Source of the DNA: Apibacter raozihei
GTDB lineage: Bacteria > Bacteroidota > Bacteroidia > Flavobacteriales > Weeksellaceae
Direction: 5' to 3'
Assembly: GCF_004014855.1 (NCBI RefSeq)
Contig: NZ_CP034930.1
Location: forward strand, 2,399,716-2,463,715
DNA length: 64,000 nucleotides
The number at the start of each line of letters is the position of its first letter. Positions within the stretch are counted from its first letter, which is position 1. The notes under the pieces were generated by a model that worked only from the letters and a program-made list of their open reading frames with translations, was not told the DNA's origin and ran no database searches. Below, piece after piece: positions 45,991 through 54,991 of this stretch. Both the position numbers and the translations under genes were made by a program.

Positions 45991-47694
45991 CTAACTTAAA
46001 AATTCTTTTATTTTGTGAATTTTATTTTGCGCTTTGGCTAATTGAGCATTAAATTCATTTTTAGATGATAGTGAATCCTGTACAGAAAAATAAAATTTAA
46101 TTTTAGGTTCTGTTCCTGAAGGACGGCAAGCAAGTTTAGTACCTTTATCTGTATAGAAAATCAGCACATTAGATTTAGGAATATCAATAGATGTTTTTTC
46201 ACCTGTAAGAAGGTTTAAAGATACGGAAGACTGATAATCATCCATTTTGGTTACTTTTTCACTTACTAATTCTTTAGGTGGGTTCATGCGGAATTCTTCC
46301 ATCATTTTTGCAATTTGTTCTGCTCCATCTTTTCCTTTCTTTACGATAGAAACTAATTCTTCATAAAAATAACCTGTTTTTTCATAAATTTCAATAAGTT
46401 TCTCAAACAACGTTTTACCTTCATTTTTAGCCTCTTGTGCAGCTTCACAAGCAACTAGAATAGAAGATATAGAATCCTTATCTCTAACATAATCGCTAGG
46501 CATGAAACCAAAACTTTCTTCACCTCCGCAAATAAATTTTTCTTTACCTTCCGCTTTTCTAATTAAATCGGCAATCCATTTAAAACCGGTTAGCCCAACT
46601 TTACAATCTACATTATACAATTTAGCTAATGAAAAGAAAATATCGGATGTAACAATAGTAGAACCGATAAATTGTTTCCCATCAATTTTTCCATCGGCTT
46701 TCCATTTTTGCAATATATAATCAGTTAGTATAGTATTTGCCTGATTACCGTTTAATAAAACTAACTTACCATTTAAATCCCTAACAGCAATACCCAGCCT
46801 GTCTGCATCCGGATCCGTACCAAAAACAATATCGGCATTTTGTTCCTCTGCATATTTTAATGCAAGAGAAAGGGCCTCAGGTTCTTCAGGGTTAGGAGAT
46901 TTAACCGTTGGAAAATCTCCGTCAGGATTTTTTTGTTCCGGAACTATAAATACATTTTCATAACCTGCTTTGCTTAAAGTTTCCGGAAGTATTGTAATTG
47001 AAGTTCCATGAAGTGAGGTGTAAACAATCTTTAAATCTTTCTTTCCTTTTAAATACAGATTATTTTCAATAGCTGCATCTATAAATTTTTCATCCTCTTT
47101 TGCACCTATATAAGTAATTTTTGTCTCATCTCCGTTAAATTTTATATCCTTAAAATTAACGTTTCTAACTTCTTGAATAATAGCAGTGTCGTGGGGAGGA
47201 ACAATCTGTGCTCCGTCATTCCAATAGACTTTATAACCGTTATATTCAGGAGGATTATGCGATGCAGTTAAAACGATTCCTGCATTACAATTGAGATCAC
47301 GTACTATATATGATAGTTCGGGAGTTGGTCTGAATTCATCAAATAAGTAAACAAAAATACCGTTAGCAGTAAGTACATCTGCCACCAGTTTGGCAAATGT
47401 GTCACTATTGTGACGAACATCAAAAGCAATAGCTACTTTTATCTTACCCTCAGGAAATTGCTGATGCAAATAATTTGCTAAACCCTGAGTTGCCTGCCCA
47501 TATGTATATTTATTTAATCTATTGGTACCCACACCCATAATTCCACGCATTCCTCCAGTACCAAATTCCAGGTTTTTATAAAAGGAATCATCCAGTTCGG
47601 TAGGATTTGTATCAATTAAATTTTGTACAGCCTTTTGTGTTTCAGAATCAAAAGGTTCCTTTAACCAAGTTTTTGCAATTTCTAATGAATTCAT
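45991..47694 (-). CDS. Phosphoglucomutase/phosphomannomutase
   Basis: Interconverts hexose-1- and hexose-6-phosphates for sugar-nucleotide synthesis. The 567-residue alpha-D-phosphohexomutase has the phosphoserine loop TASHNP with Ser145, the metal loop TDPDADR, the sugar-binding CGGEESFGF, and the carboxyl phosphate-binding RPSGTEPKIKFYF. The amino terminus (FGTGGMRGIMGVGTNRLN) identifies the longer PgcA-type form common in Bacteroidota. Last gene of DUF4199-GT2-DUF2807-pgm, 15 bases after DUF2807. Confidence 0.95.
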   Translation of the reverse strand: MNSLEIAKTWLKEPFDSETQKAVQNLIDTNPTELDDSFYKNLEFGTGGMRGIMGVGTNRLNKYTYGQATQGLANYLHQQFPEGKIKVAIAFDVRHNSDTFAKLVADVLTANGIFVYLFDEFRPTPELSYIVRDLNCNAGIVLTASHNPPEYNGYKVYWNDGAQIVPPHDTAIIQEVRNVNFKDIKFNGDETKITYIGAKEDEKFIDAAIENNLYLKGKKDLKIVYTSLHGTSITILPETLSKAGYENVFIVPEQKNPDGDFPTVKSPNPEEPEALSLALKYAEEQNADIVFGTDPDADRLGIAVRDLNGKLVLLNGNQANTILTDYILQKWKADGKIDGKQFIGSTIVTSDIFFSLAKLYNVDCKVGLTGFKWIADLIRKAEGKEKFICGGEESFGFMPSDYVRDKDSISSILVACEAAQEAKNEGKTLFEKLIEIYEKTGYFYEELVSIVKKGKDGAEQIAKMMEEFRMNPPKELVSEKVTKMDDYQSSVSLNLLTGEKTSIDIPKSNVLIFYTDKGTKLACRPSGTEPKIKFYFSVQDSLSSKNEFNAQLAKAQNKIHKIKEFLS

Positions 47695-47709
47695 TTTATG
47701 TAATTTTTG

Positions 47710-48426
47710 TTATTGCTTTTTCTTTATTTGAGCTAAATCTTTTTCTTTTAAATCTTTAGCTGGATTTCCCAGTAAAGTAAGTTGTGAATTGTCAGATATA
47801 GTTCCTGTAAGTTTGTTTTTAACATTAATTTCAGCAGTCGCTACATTATAAAGTAGTATTTGAGCGTCAGAAATTTCAAGATATGGAGCAGAAAAATCAC
47901 TTTGGTCTTTTCCTGTAAGAATAATTTTATTAGCTGTGCCTTGTAAACTTATTTTAGAAGTATTGGACGCTTTTACAACTAATTCATCTGTAATTATATT
48001 ATTTCCTAAAAATTTGGAGGTTTCAGAAAGAGTTAAATTTAATTTGGAAACTCTTAACTGAGAATTTATATCTACGTTTACAGAATTATGTAAATCAAAT
48101 CGTTCAATTTCGGGATTATAAATATAAATGTTATAAAGATCCGTATCTTTAACTTTTCTGGATTCTGAAAGACTTAACTGCCCTCCGGCATTATTGATTT
48201 TAAGATTTTCAATCAGATTTTTATAAGTTTCAATAACCATTCGCGGATTTTTATTATCATATAAATAGATTACGCGATAGTTTCCTTCAGCTTTCAATTG
48301 TGAAATATTGTTCAACTTAATTTCCTTTGTAGTAACTTTACCTTCTCCTTTTACTGAAAAACTGCATGAAGATAATACTAAAAACAGAGCGGAAATAATT
48401 GTAAAATTCAATAAATATTTTTTCAT
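47710..48426 (-). CDS. DUF2807 (head-GIN domain) lipoprotein
   Basis: A 238-residue protein with a lipoprotein signal (LFLVLSSC, Cys21) and one DUF2807 domain, a right-handed beta-helix-like fold of repeated strands (VEINVKNKLTGTISDNSQLTLLG). Bacteroidota have many such putative auto-transporter adhesin-type proteins; their role is not known. It sits 2 bases from the glycosyltransferase gene, so the two are co-transcribed. Confidence 0.88.
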   Translation of the reverse strand: MKKYLLNFTIISALFLVLSSCSFSVKGEGKVTTKEIKLNNISQLKAEGNYRVIYLYDNKNPRMVIETYKNLIENLKINNAGGQLSLSESRKVKDTDLYNIYIYNPEIERFDLHNSVNVDINSQLRVSKLNLTLSETSKFLGNNIITDELVVKASNTSKISLQGTANKIILTGKDQSDFSAPYLEISDAQILLYNVATAEINVKNKLTGTISDNSQLTLLGNPAKDLKEKDLAQIKKKQ

Positions 48427-48428
48427 TA

Positions 48429-49388
48429 TTATAAATTTAAATAATTAGAAATTGTATAATCTTCTTTTTTACCTCTCTTTAACTGGACTATAAGTTCACC
48501 TAAAAAACCGGCAATGAACAACAGTACACCTAAAACCATCATGGTTAAGGCAATATAAAATAAAGGATCGGAAGTAATTAAACGGGCAGGAATATTATTC
48601 CATACTTTAACCAGTTTGTTTACACCCATCCAGGCAGAAGATATAAAACCGATGATAAACATCAGCGTACCTATAAAACCAAAAAAATGCATGGGTCTGG
48701 AACCAAATCTGGACATGAACCAAATAGTAATAAGATCTAAAAATCCTCTTACAAAACGATTAGCTCCAAATTTTGATTTGCCATATAACCGGGCTTGATG
48801 AGGAACTTCTCTTTCTCCTATTTTAGAAAAACCTTCGTTTTTTGCAAGCACAGGAATATATCTATGCATATCTCCGTAGACATCAATAGCCTTAACAACG
48901 CTTTTTTTATAAGCTTTGAGCCCACAATTAAAATCGTGCAGTTTTACTCCGGAAGTAGACTGAGCTGCCCAATTAAATAATTTGGAAGGAAGGTTTTTTG
49001 TTAATACGTTATCGTAACGCTTTTTCTTCCAGCCGGAAACTAAATCAAAATGATCTTCAAGAATCATCTTTCTTAATCCGGGAATTTCTTCTGGAAAATC
49101 TTGTAAATCAGCATCCATGGTTACTACTACTTCTCCCTGTACACATTTAAATGCTGCATTAAGAGCTTGCGATTTTCCATAGTTGCGGGCGAACCGGATT
49201 CCTTTGACTTGTGGATATTCCTGATTTAATTTGGAAATAACTTCCCAGGAACTATCCGTACTTCCGTCGTCAACAAAAACAACTTCGTAAGTATAATTTT
49301 CTTTTTCACATACTTTACGTATTCTTGTAAAGAGCTCATCAAGAGATTCAGCTTCGTTGAGCAGGGGTATTACTATGGATAATTGCAT
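48429..49388 (-). CDS. Family 2 glycosyltransferase with C-terminal membrane helices
   Basis: A 319-residue GT-A glycosyltransferase resembling polyprenyl-phosphate sugar transferases (GtrB/DPM1 type). The amino terminus SIVIPLLNEAESLDELF binds the nucleotide sugar, and MDADLQDFPEEI holds the DxD-like metal motif. Two hydrophobic helices (about 230-255 and 265-295) anchor it in the inner membrane. Probably makes a lipid-linked sugar donor, for use by GT-C enzymes. It overlaps the 3' end of the DUF4199 gene by 41 bases. Confidence 0.92.
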   Translation of the reverse strand: MQLSIVIPLLNEAESLDELFTRIRKVCEKENYTYEVVFVDDGSTDSSWEVISKLNQEYPQVKGIRFARNYGKSQALNAAFKCVQGEVVVTMDADLQDFPEEIPGLRKMILEDHFDLVSGWKKKRYDNVLTKNLPSKLFNWAAQSTSGVKLHDFNCGLKAYKKSVVKAIDVYGDMHRYIPVLAKNEGFSKIGEREVPHQARLYGKSKFGANRFVRGFLDLITIWFMSRFGSRPMHFFGFIGTLMFIIGFISSAWMGVNKLVKVWNNIPARLITSDPLFYIALTMMVLGVLLFIAGFLGELIVQLKRGKKEDYTISNYLNL

Positions 49389-49941
49389 TTGGATTTCTTA
49401 GTCTAAAAAATATTGACAAAAATAAGGATATTGTTAGGTAAAATAAATATATAACGCCTAAAATAGCAAAAGAATTTTTAAAATTAAATAAAAGTTCATT
49501 TTTTGTAGTGTCAGAAGATAAACTTTTTACCAGCTCTTTATACAAGGCTGTTTCTTCTTTTGTTGGTTCTTTTAAAGAATTATAGTCACTATGAAGATTA
49601 TTTAAGTTTTGTTCTATTCTTTGATGTTGTAATAAAATCTGTGCATCCGGATCTGCATAATTTAAAAATAATATTATTAAAAGTAAAGATAAAGTGCCTC
49701 CAATAAAAAGAGTAGTAAATGAAATTTTGAAACATTCTTTAAATGATAATCTGTATTTTGAGGTACGTTTATATAATAATACAACAGTAAATAATACATA
49801 TATAGAAGGTAAAACAAATACATTTACCCTCAGACTTATTAAATAATAGTTAAAGCCCGAAAAGAAAAAGTAGACTGCAAAAAACAGGGCTAAAGTTAGA
49901 ATTGCAAGTGAGATTCCGTAATGTAAAGGTGTATTTTTCAT
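49348..49941 (-). CDS. DUF4199 family membrane protein
   Basis: A 197-residue membrane protein with four hydrophobic helices (about 10-35, 38-57, 72-93, 160-182) and a central charged loop (about 95-150), the layout of DUF4199. Function is unknown; it is often next to a GT2 gene in Bacteroidota, as here. ATG at 49941 (MKNTPLHYG) is chosen over one at 49956 because the latter lies inside the -7 promoter element. Confidence 0.85.
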   Translation of the reverse strand: MKNTPLHYGISLAILTLALFFAVYFFFSGFNYYLISLRVNVFVLPSIYVLFTVVLLYKRTSKYRLSFKECFKISFTTLFIGGTLSLLLIILFLNYADPDAQILLQHQRIEQNLNNLHSDYNSLKEPTKEETALYKELVKSLSSDTTKNELLFNFKNSFAILGVIYLFYLTISLFLSIFFRLRNPNAIIHSNTPAQRS

Positions 49942-49953
49942 AATCAATAAACG

Positions 49954-49961
49954 CAAATTTA
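49954..49961 (-). promoter_or_regulatory. Promoter -7 element for the DUF4199-GT2-DUF2807-pgm operon
   Basis: The minus strand reads TAAATTTG, an exact TAnnTTTG match, 13 bases before the ATG at 49941. Confidence 0.45.
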
Positions 49962-50021
49962 CTGTTTTTTTATGGAATGGAAACTTACAGAAACATGGTT
50001 ATAAATTAATAGAAAGCAAAA

Positions 50022-50055
50022 TGAAAAAATCCTGTCATTAGACCGGATTTTTTCA
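50022..50055 (-). terminator. Terminator after the Ntn-hydrolase gene
   Basis: AAAAAATCC (50024-50032) with GGATTTTTT (50045-50053), nine pairs with an imperfect loop. It lies 17 bases after the stop. Confidence 0.65.
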
Positions 50056-50071
50056 TTTATAATCTACAAAA

Positions 50072-51268
50072 CTAATTATTTAAAAATCTGTTTTTATATT
50101 CCAGCGTGACATAGGAATCTATCCAAGAATAAAACTCCTGAAGTGCCTGTTCGTTGGGTTTACCTTTTTCATACCATTGAGTTAATATTTCTGATGATTT
50201 ATCAAAAATTGAATTTTCAATAGAAATTAACTGAGGTGTTACTGAAAGTAGCAAAGGAACTTGAATATAATCATTTCCTTCTCCTCGTTCAATAGGAAAA
50301 AGTTTATTTTTGATTTGAGTTGCCCACTGGTCCATAGGTGTATTTTGTTTAGAGTCAGCAGTCAGTATTTTTGGAAAAGATTTTTTTCCGTTTATCCAGA
50401 TTGGGATAGTTACTGACCCTAAGGTTGAACCCAGAACCGTCCAAGCCGTGGTAAGGGAAGGAGACTCTCCGGGCTTTACTCCCTGAAAAATTACGCTTGA
50501 AGCAGTATAATATCTTGGAATAAAATCCCTGAATGCAGCATACGTTTCTTTATATTGATTTAAATCAGTCTTAGTAAGTCCATGTACAAGGCTGCGTGAA
50601 ATATTCTGCATAAAGTACTTAGGAGTTAAAGAATTTGAAAGAGAACCATTGTATATCAATTCTTGAGCCTGCAGATATCTGCTATATCCTTTTCCTTTGG
50701 AAACATCACCGGAAAATGAATAATTGGTACGAATAATATATCCGAAAGGAGCTGTCTGAGGATTATTGGCATCAAATTTCACAAAACCATTAATTCCGGT
50801 TTCGTAATAAGCAGCTCCTCCGTTTGCATCAATAACACCAAAATTAGAACTTAATTTTAATGGTTTAGGAAGAGAATTAAGCAGATTTTCAAAATCTTTT
50901 AACGTAGCACAAGTTTCAAGTGCAAGTCTCATTATTTCGCCGTCTTGTCTGTCATCTTCTTTTAATTCAACAGAGTTAATATTGTAACTATCGGAATTCA
51001 TTATCGCAAATCCGGCACTATTATGACCATTAAGAACCTGCTTATTTTCAATATCATTAGGGTTAACCATTCCTATAAAAGTATATTTTCCCTTATCGGA
51101 ATAAATTAAACGGCTATGTAAAGAGGGAGTATCTCTATTTTTGTATAGTAATGGTCTTCCATCCGGAGTTGCTTTTCCAGAGATAACAGCCGTAGTACAA
51201 GCAAAACTGTATACTCCAGATACGGCCATTATAAAAAGTGTAAAAACAACTAAAATATTTTTTTTCAT
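50072..51268 (-). CDS. Exported Ntn-hydrolase (choloylglycine hydrolase / acyl-transferase-like)
   Basis: A 398-residue protein with a signal peptide (about 1-23, ending YSFA) followed directly by Cys24 in CTTAVISGKATPDGRPLLYKNRD. In the Ntn-hydrolase superfamily (bile-salt hydrolase, penicillin acylase, acyl-CoA:6-APA acyltransferase, C69 dipeptidase) a free amino-terminal Cys is the nucleophile, so signal-peptidase cleavage before Cys24 would activate the enzyme. Arg and Asp in KNRD match the conserved second and third positions. Which amide bond it cleaves cannot be told. It is third in the operon with a TonB receptor and a rhodanese-thioredoxin. Confidence 0.85.
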   Translation of the reverse strand: MKKNILVVFTLFIMAVSGVYSFACTTAVISGKATPDGRPLLYKNRDTPSLHSRLIYSDKGKYTFIGMVNPNDIENKQVLNGHNSAGFAIMNSDSYNINSVELKEDDRQDGEIMRLALETCATLKDFENLLNSLPKPLKLSSNFGVIDANGGAAYYETGINGFVKFDANNPQTAPFGYIIRTNYSFSGDVSKGKGYSRYLQAQELIYNGSLSNSLTPKYFMQNISRSLVHGLTKTDLNQYKETYAAFRDFIPRYYTASSVIFQGVKPGESPSLTTAWTVLGSTLGSVTIPIWINGKKSFPKILTADSKQNTPMDQWATQIKNKLFPIERGEGNDYIQVPLLLSVTPQLISIENSIFDKSSEILTQWYEKGKPNEQALQEFYSWIDSYVTLEYKNRFLNN

Positions 51269-51271
51269 GGT

Positions 51272-51967
51272 TTAGTGTATTAATTCATTAATTAAATTTA
51301 TAAGTTCTGCTTCATCCAGTAATCCTGCACGTTCCCATTGTATGGACTTATCTTTATAAGCAATAAGTAATGGAAAGCCTCTCTCAATATAAGGTTTAGC
51401 TAAAACTTTGTTTTCATCGGCATTAATTTTTACAATAGTCAGACGGTCTTTATATTGTTCGGAAAGTCTTTTAAACATAGGCTCCATTTTTAAACAAGGA
51501 CCACACCAAGGCGCATAAAAATCTATAAGGACAATTGCATCTGATGAAATTATTTTGTTGTATTCTTCGGAAGATATTTTATCTGGCTGTCCTCCTGTAG
51601 TTGGCATACTTAGTTGGTTCCAAGCTGTTATACCTCCTTTCAAATCATATAAATTTTTAAATCCCAGTGATTTTAAAGAATCTATTGCTGAAGCACTACG
51701 TATTCCGGTACGACAATAAACAAGATAAGTTTTATCCGGATCAAGCTTTTTAATCTGTTCCTTAAAATCTTCATTCCTGTAATCAACGTCAATAGCATTT
51801 TCAATATGACCGGTAACAAATTCTTTAGGAGTTCTGACATCTAAAATTACAATATTAGGATCATTGAATTTTTCTGCAAATTCTTTAGGATCCAATAATT
51901 GGTCGTTGGTTTGTCCAGACATGAAAATTCCCAATAAAGATACTAGTGTTAAAAAAATATATTTCAT
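51272..51967 (-). CDS. Exported rhodanese-thioredoxin fusion protein
   Basis: A 231-residue protein with a signal peptide (MKYIFLTLVSLLGIFMSGQ). Rhodanese domain about 25-122 with active-site Cys85 in YCRTGIRS; thioredoxin domain about 130-231 with WCGPC at 154-158 and the cis-Pro in RGFPLLIAY. The pair could transfer sulfane sulfur or reduce disulfides in the periplasm. It is the middle gene of the operon, 12 bases after the receptor and 3 bases before the Ntn-hydrolase. Confidence 0.92.
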   Translation of the reverse strand: MKYIFLTLVSLLGIFMSGQTNDQLLDPKEFAEKFNDPNIVILDVRTPKEFVTGHIENAIDVDYRNEDFKEQIKKLDPDKTYLVYCRTGIRSASAIDSLKSLGFKNLYDLKGGITAWNQLSMPTTGGQPDKISSEEYNKIISSDAIVLIDFYAPWCGPCLKMEPMFKRLSEQYKDRLTIVKINADENKVLAKPYIERGFPLLIAYKDKSIQWERAGLLDEAELINLINELIH

Positions 51968-51979
51968 AGGTTTAATAAT

Positions 51980-54757
51980 TTAAAAATCAAAATTTAAACG
52001 GGTAAAGATATAACGTCCGTTAAAGCCAAACTGACTTACATATCTGGAATATACGAACTGACCACTATTGCTGTTAGCCGCATTGTCTACTTTTTCAGGA
52101 TAAGTATTAAATATATTATTTGCTCCGACTGTTAATTTAATTGCTTTATTTATTTGATAACTGGCTGATGCATCAGTGACCCATCTTGGATTATAATACT
52201 GCTGAAAAGCCAGAGTAGATGATGGTTCAGTGACACCTCCGAAATAATTATTTCTAACAAAGAAATTCCATTTTGTAATTGAATAAGTCACTGAAACATT
52301 AAACTTTTGATTAGGTATTACATTTTCAATATAAACTTTACTTGCGTTACTAAAATAAATATCCTCTTTACCTTTCAACAATTCAGATGTATTAATAGTA
52401 CCCACTTGTTGAGTATAAGATATGGTACCGGCTAAATCAACGGATAATTTTCCTTTACCTAACGAAGAATGATATGATATAACAGCATCTAAACCTTTAG
52501 TTTCTGTATTAATAGCATTGGCAAAGAAACGAGCTTTTTGAGCCCCCGCTTTTTGCAAGATTTCATAAATTTCTTTATCTGTTTCCGATCCGTTTGGATC
52601 TCCACTAAATAAATCGGTATATATGATTCGATCAATTACACGTGTAAAATATCCATCTAAACTAAAATTGAACCTACCAGCTTTCGCAGTTAGTCCGGCA
52701 CTTACACTCCTTGATTTTTCAGGTTTCAGGCTTGGAATTCCCAGAAGTTTAGCGACTTTACTATCATTAGTAAACGTTCCCACTTCATACATGTTACCAT
52801 TTATATATAATGAACTGGTACTGGAATAATTTTTTTGTTGCAGAGAAGGAGCTCTGAATCCGGTACTTCCGGATCCTCTGAATGTTATTTGATCTGAAAT
52901 TTTATATCTAAATGCTAGTTTTCCATTTACAGTGGAACCAAAATCATTAAAATACTCATATCTCCCTGCAAGATCAATCAAAAATGAAGGAGAAAAATTA
53001 ATTTCTACATCTGCATATCCGGCTAGGGAATTTCTATTAGCATCAGTTTCATTTTGGGGAGAAAAACCGGCATTACCTTGTGCGCCTCCAGGCAAAGGAG
53101 TTTTTCCGTCAGGACCGAATTTAATAGGAATTGTTCCATTTATATCCGGAATTACAGAAACAGATCCATCTGGATTAACCACTTCACGACCTAATGCATA
53201 ATTAGCATAAGATGTTTCTTCTCCTGCAATAATTTGGTATCTTTCATATCTGTATTCTCCTCCCCAGGCAATATTAACGTCGGAAAGCCAATCAAATTTT
53301 TTCGAAACATCCAGGTTAACGACATTTTGAGTAAATTGTAATTTTCCTCCCTGAAAACTGGTCGGAGAATTACTTCCCATCGAGGCATTTAATGAATGAA
53401 TGGTTTTATTGTTAAATGTGTTTTGTCCAAAGGTATTACTTAACTCAACATTCCACGATGCAACAAGTCCTTTTATTCCTATTGCAGCAGACTTATCATA
53501 TATACTTGCCTCAGCCTGAGGCCTGAATCCGGTTGGATATATTTCCTCAACATTGTTAACTGAATTGGGATATCGATAGAAAAGAGAAGCAATACTGTTT
53601 CTGTACCCGAAAATACCAAACGAATAAATTTCTATATTTGTATTTAATGGAAGGGAAGCATTATAGGATAATTGACCGTTTAAGGCTTTGGATTGTCCAA
53701 CAATTAAGCTGTAATCTCTTCTATTTGTATTGGTAGATTCTAAAAATTCATCAGTTTTGTCTATGGCAGTACCACTTGAATAATCTTTGTAAATACTTCC
53801 GTTATATATTCCTCCTCTATCCGTAGGATTTCTTTGATCATAAGAAGCGGAAAAATTAATATATCCTCCATCGTTTCCCAGAGGGATACCATAATTTAGA
53901 CCTACCTGAATATTTTCACCGTCATGGGATGTTTTTCCTTGTGCATCATTTTTACTTAGGTATTGACCGGCTGTAACACTAGCACTAAGTTTATTTATTG
54001 ATTTTTTTAATACAATATTTATAACTCCGGCTACGGCATCACTTCCATATTGCGCAGCTGCTGCATCCCTGAGTATTTCAATTCTTTCTATTGCAGATAC
54101 AGGAATGGAATTTAAATCGGTTCCCACGGTTCCTTTACCGAAAGTTCCGTTTACATTTAATAATGCAGAATTGTATCTTCTTTTGCCATTTACCAATACT
54201 AGCACCTGATCGGGACCTAGCCCTCTCAATGAAGCGGGGTCGGTCATATCTGTTCCTCCACCTAATGACTGTGGAGTAGAGGTAAATGATGGAGCAACAT
54301 AGTTCAATATTTGATTAACGTTAACCTGTGCACCATTATCTGCAACCTTTTTTATGTCTATTATATCAACAGGAGTAGGAGAATCTAATAAAGTTCTGGG
54401 CTTGGATCTGGTTCCTATTACAATAATATTATCTATTTGATGAGTATTAATTATAAAATTAACATTTTTAGAAGGCTCATTATCAACGATGATTTTTTGC
54501 GAAGTTTCATCATTGTCAACTGTTATAGCAGTTAAAGTATAATTACCTTTAGGAAGTGTTAAATTATACTCTCCATTTTCGTCAGTATAGGTATCTAAGT
54601 TATCTATTCCCGATACGGATATACGAACCTCAGCTATACCTGATTGTTTTTCATCCTGAACTTTACCTTTAATAATAGTTTGAGCTGATATTAAACTGCT
54701 TATTGAACTAAATAGAATGATTCCGGCAGTTTTTACAGATAATAAATTTCTCTTCAT
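51980..54757 (-). CDS. TonB-dependent outer-membrane receptor
   Basis: A 925-residue receptor: signal peptide (about 1-25), a carboxypeptidase-regulatory-like beta-sandwich domain (about 28-110, GKVQDEKQSGIAEVRISVSG), plug domain (about 118-265, with the LRGLGPDQVLVLVNGKRR motif), and a 22-strand barrel ending in aromatic RLNFDF. It imports a large substrate using TonB energy. There is no SusD partner gene, so it is not a classic SusCD glycan system; ligand class cannot be deduced. It heads an operon with a rhodanese-thioredoxin and an Ntn-hydrolase. Confidence 0.95.
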   Translation of the reverse strand: MKRNLLSVKTAGIILFSSISSLISAQTIIKGKVQDEKQSGIAEVRISVSGIDNLDTYTDENGEYNLTLPKGNYTLTAITVDNDETSQKIIVDNEPSKNVNFIINTHQIDNIIVIGTRSKPRTLLDSPTPVDIIDIKKVADNGAQVNVNQILNYVAPSFTSTPQSLGGGTDMTDPASLRGLGPDQVLVLVNGKRRYNSALLNVNGTFGKGTVGTDLNSIPVSAIERIEILRDAAAAQYGSDAVAGVINIVLKKSINKLSASVTAGQYLSKNDAQGKTSHDGENIQVGLNYGIPLGNDGGYINFSASYDQRNPTDRGGIYNGSIYKDYSSGTAIDKTDEFLESTNTNRRDYSLIVGQSKALNGQLSYNASLPLNTNIEIYSFGIFGYRNSIASLFYRYPNSVNNVEEIYPTGFRPQAEASIYDKSAAIGIKGLVASWNVELSNTFGQNTFNNKTIHSLNASMGSNSPTSFQGGKLQFTQNVVNLDVSKKFDWLSDVNIAWGGEYRYERYQIIAGEETSYANYALGREVVNPDGSVSVIPDINGTIPIKFGPDGKTPLPGGAQGNAGFSPQNETDANRNSLAGYADVEINFSPSFLIDLAGRYEYFNDFGSTVNGKLAFRYKISDQITFRGSGSTGFRAPSLQQKNYSSTSSLYINGNMYEVGTFTNDSKVAKLLGIPSLKPEKSRSVSAGLTAKAGRFNFSLDGYFTRVIDRIIYTDLFSGDPNGSETDKEIYEILQKAGAQKARFFANAINTETKGLDAVISYHSSLGKGKLSVDLAGTISYTQQVGTINTSELLKGKEDIYFSNASKVYIENVIPNQKFNVSVTYSITKWNFFVRNNYFGGVTEPSSTLAFQQYYNPRWVTDASASYQINKAIKLTVGANNIFNTYPEKVDNAANSNSGQFVYSRYVSQFGFNGRYIFTRLNFDF

Positions 54758-54783
54758 ACTTAAGTTACTAATTTTATATAGGT

Positions 54784-54808
54784 AATTCCTATCAATGTAG
54801 TAGGAATT
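54784..54808 (-). promoter_or_regulatory. 5' hairpin in the TonB-receptor leader
   Basis: AATTCCTA (54784-54791) with TAGGAATT (54801-54808), a perfect 8-bp inverted repeat with 9-base loop, right where the transcript from the adjacent -7 element should begin. It could be an operator or an RNA 5'-end structure. Confidence 0.45.
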
Positions 54809-54813
54809 TCATG

Positions 54814-54821
54814 CAAATATA
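54814..54821 (-). promoter_or_regulatory. Promoter -7 element of the TonB-receptor operon
   Basis: The minus strand reads TATATTTG, an exact TAnnTTTG match, 57 bases before the ATG. Confidence 0.5.
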
Positions 54822-54945
54822 ATCTCTTTATTTTATATTTAGCTAAATTTTTATGATAAAAATCATGAAAAACTTATAATAATATTTTCAATAAAAAATG
54901 AGTATTGTTTAATTAATTATATTTATTAAACAATAATCGTAAAAT

Positions 54946-54978
54946 AAAAAGGGGATATATGTCTATATCCCCTTTTTT
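54946..54978 (-). terminator. Terminator after the immunophilin gene
   Basis: AAAAAGGGGATATA (54946-54959) with TATATCCCCTTTTT (54964-54977), a perfect 14-bp stem with 4-base loop. Confidence 0.85.
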
Positions 54979-54991
54979 ATATTCAGTAAAA

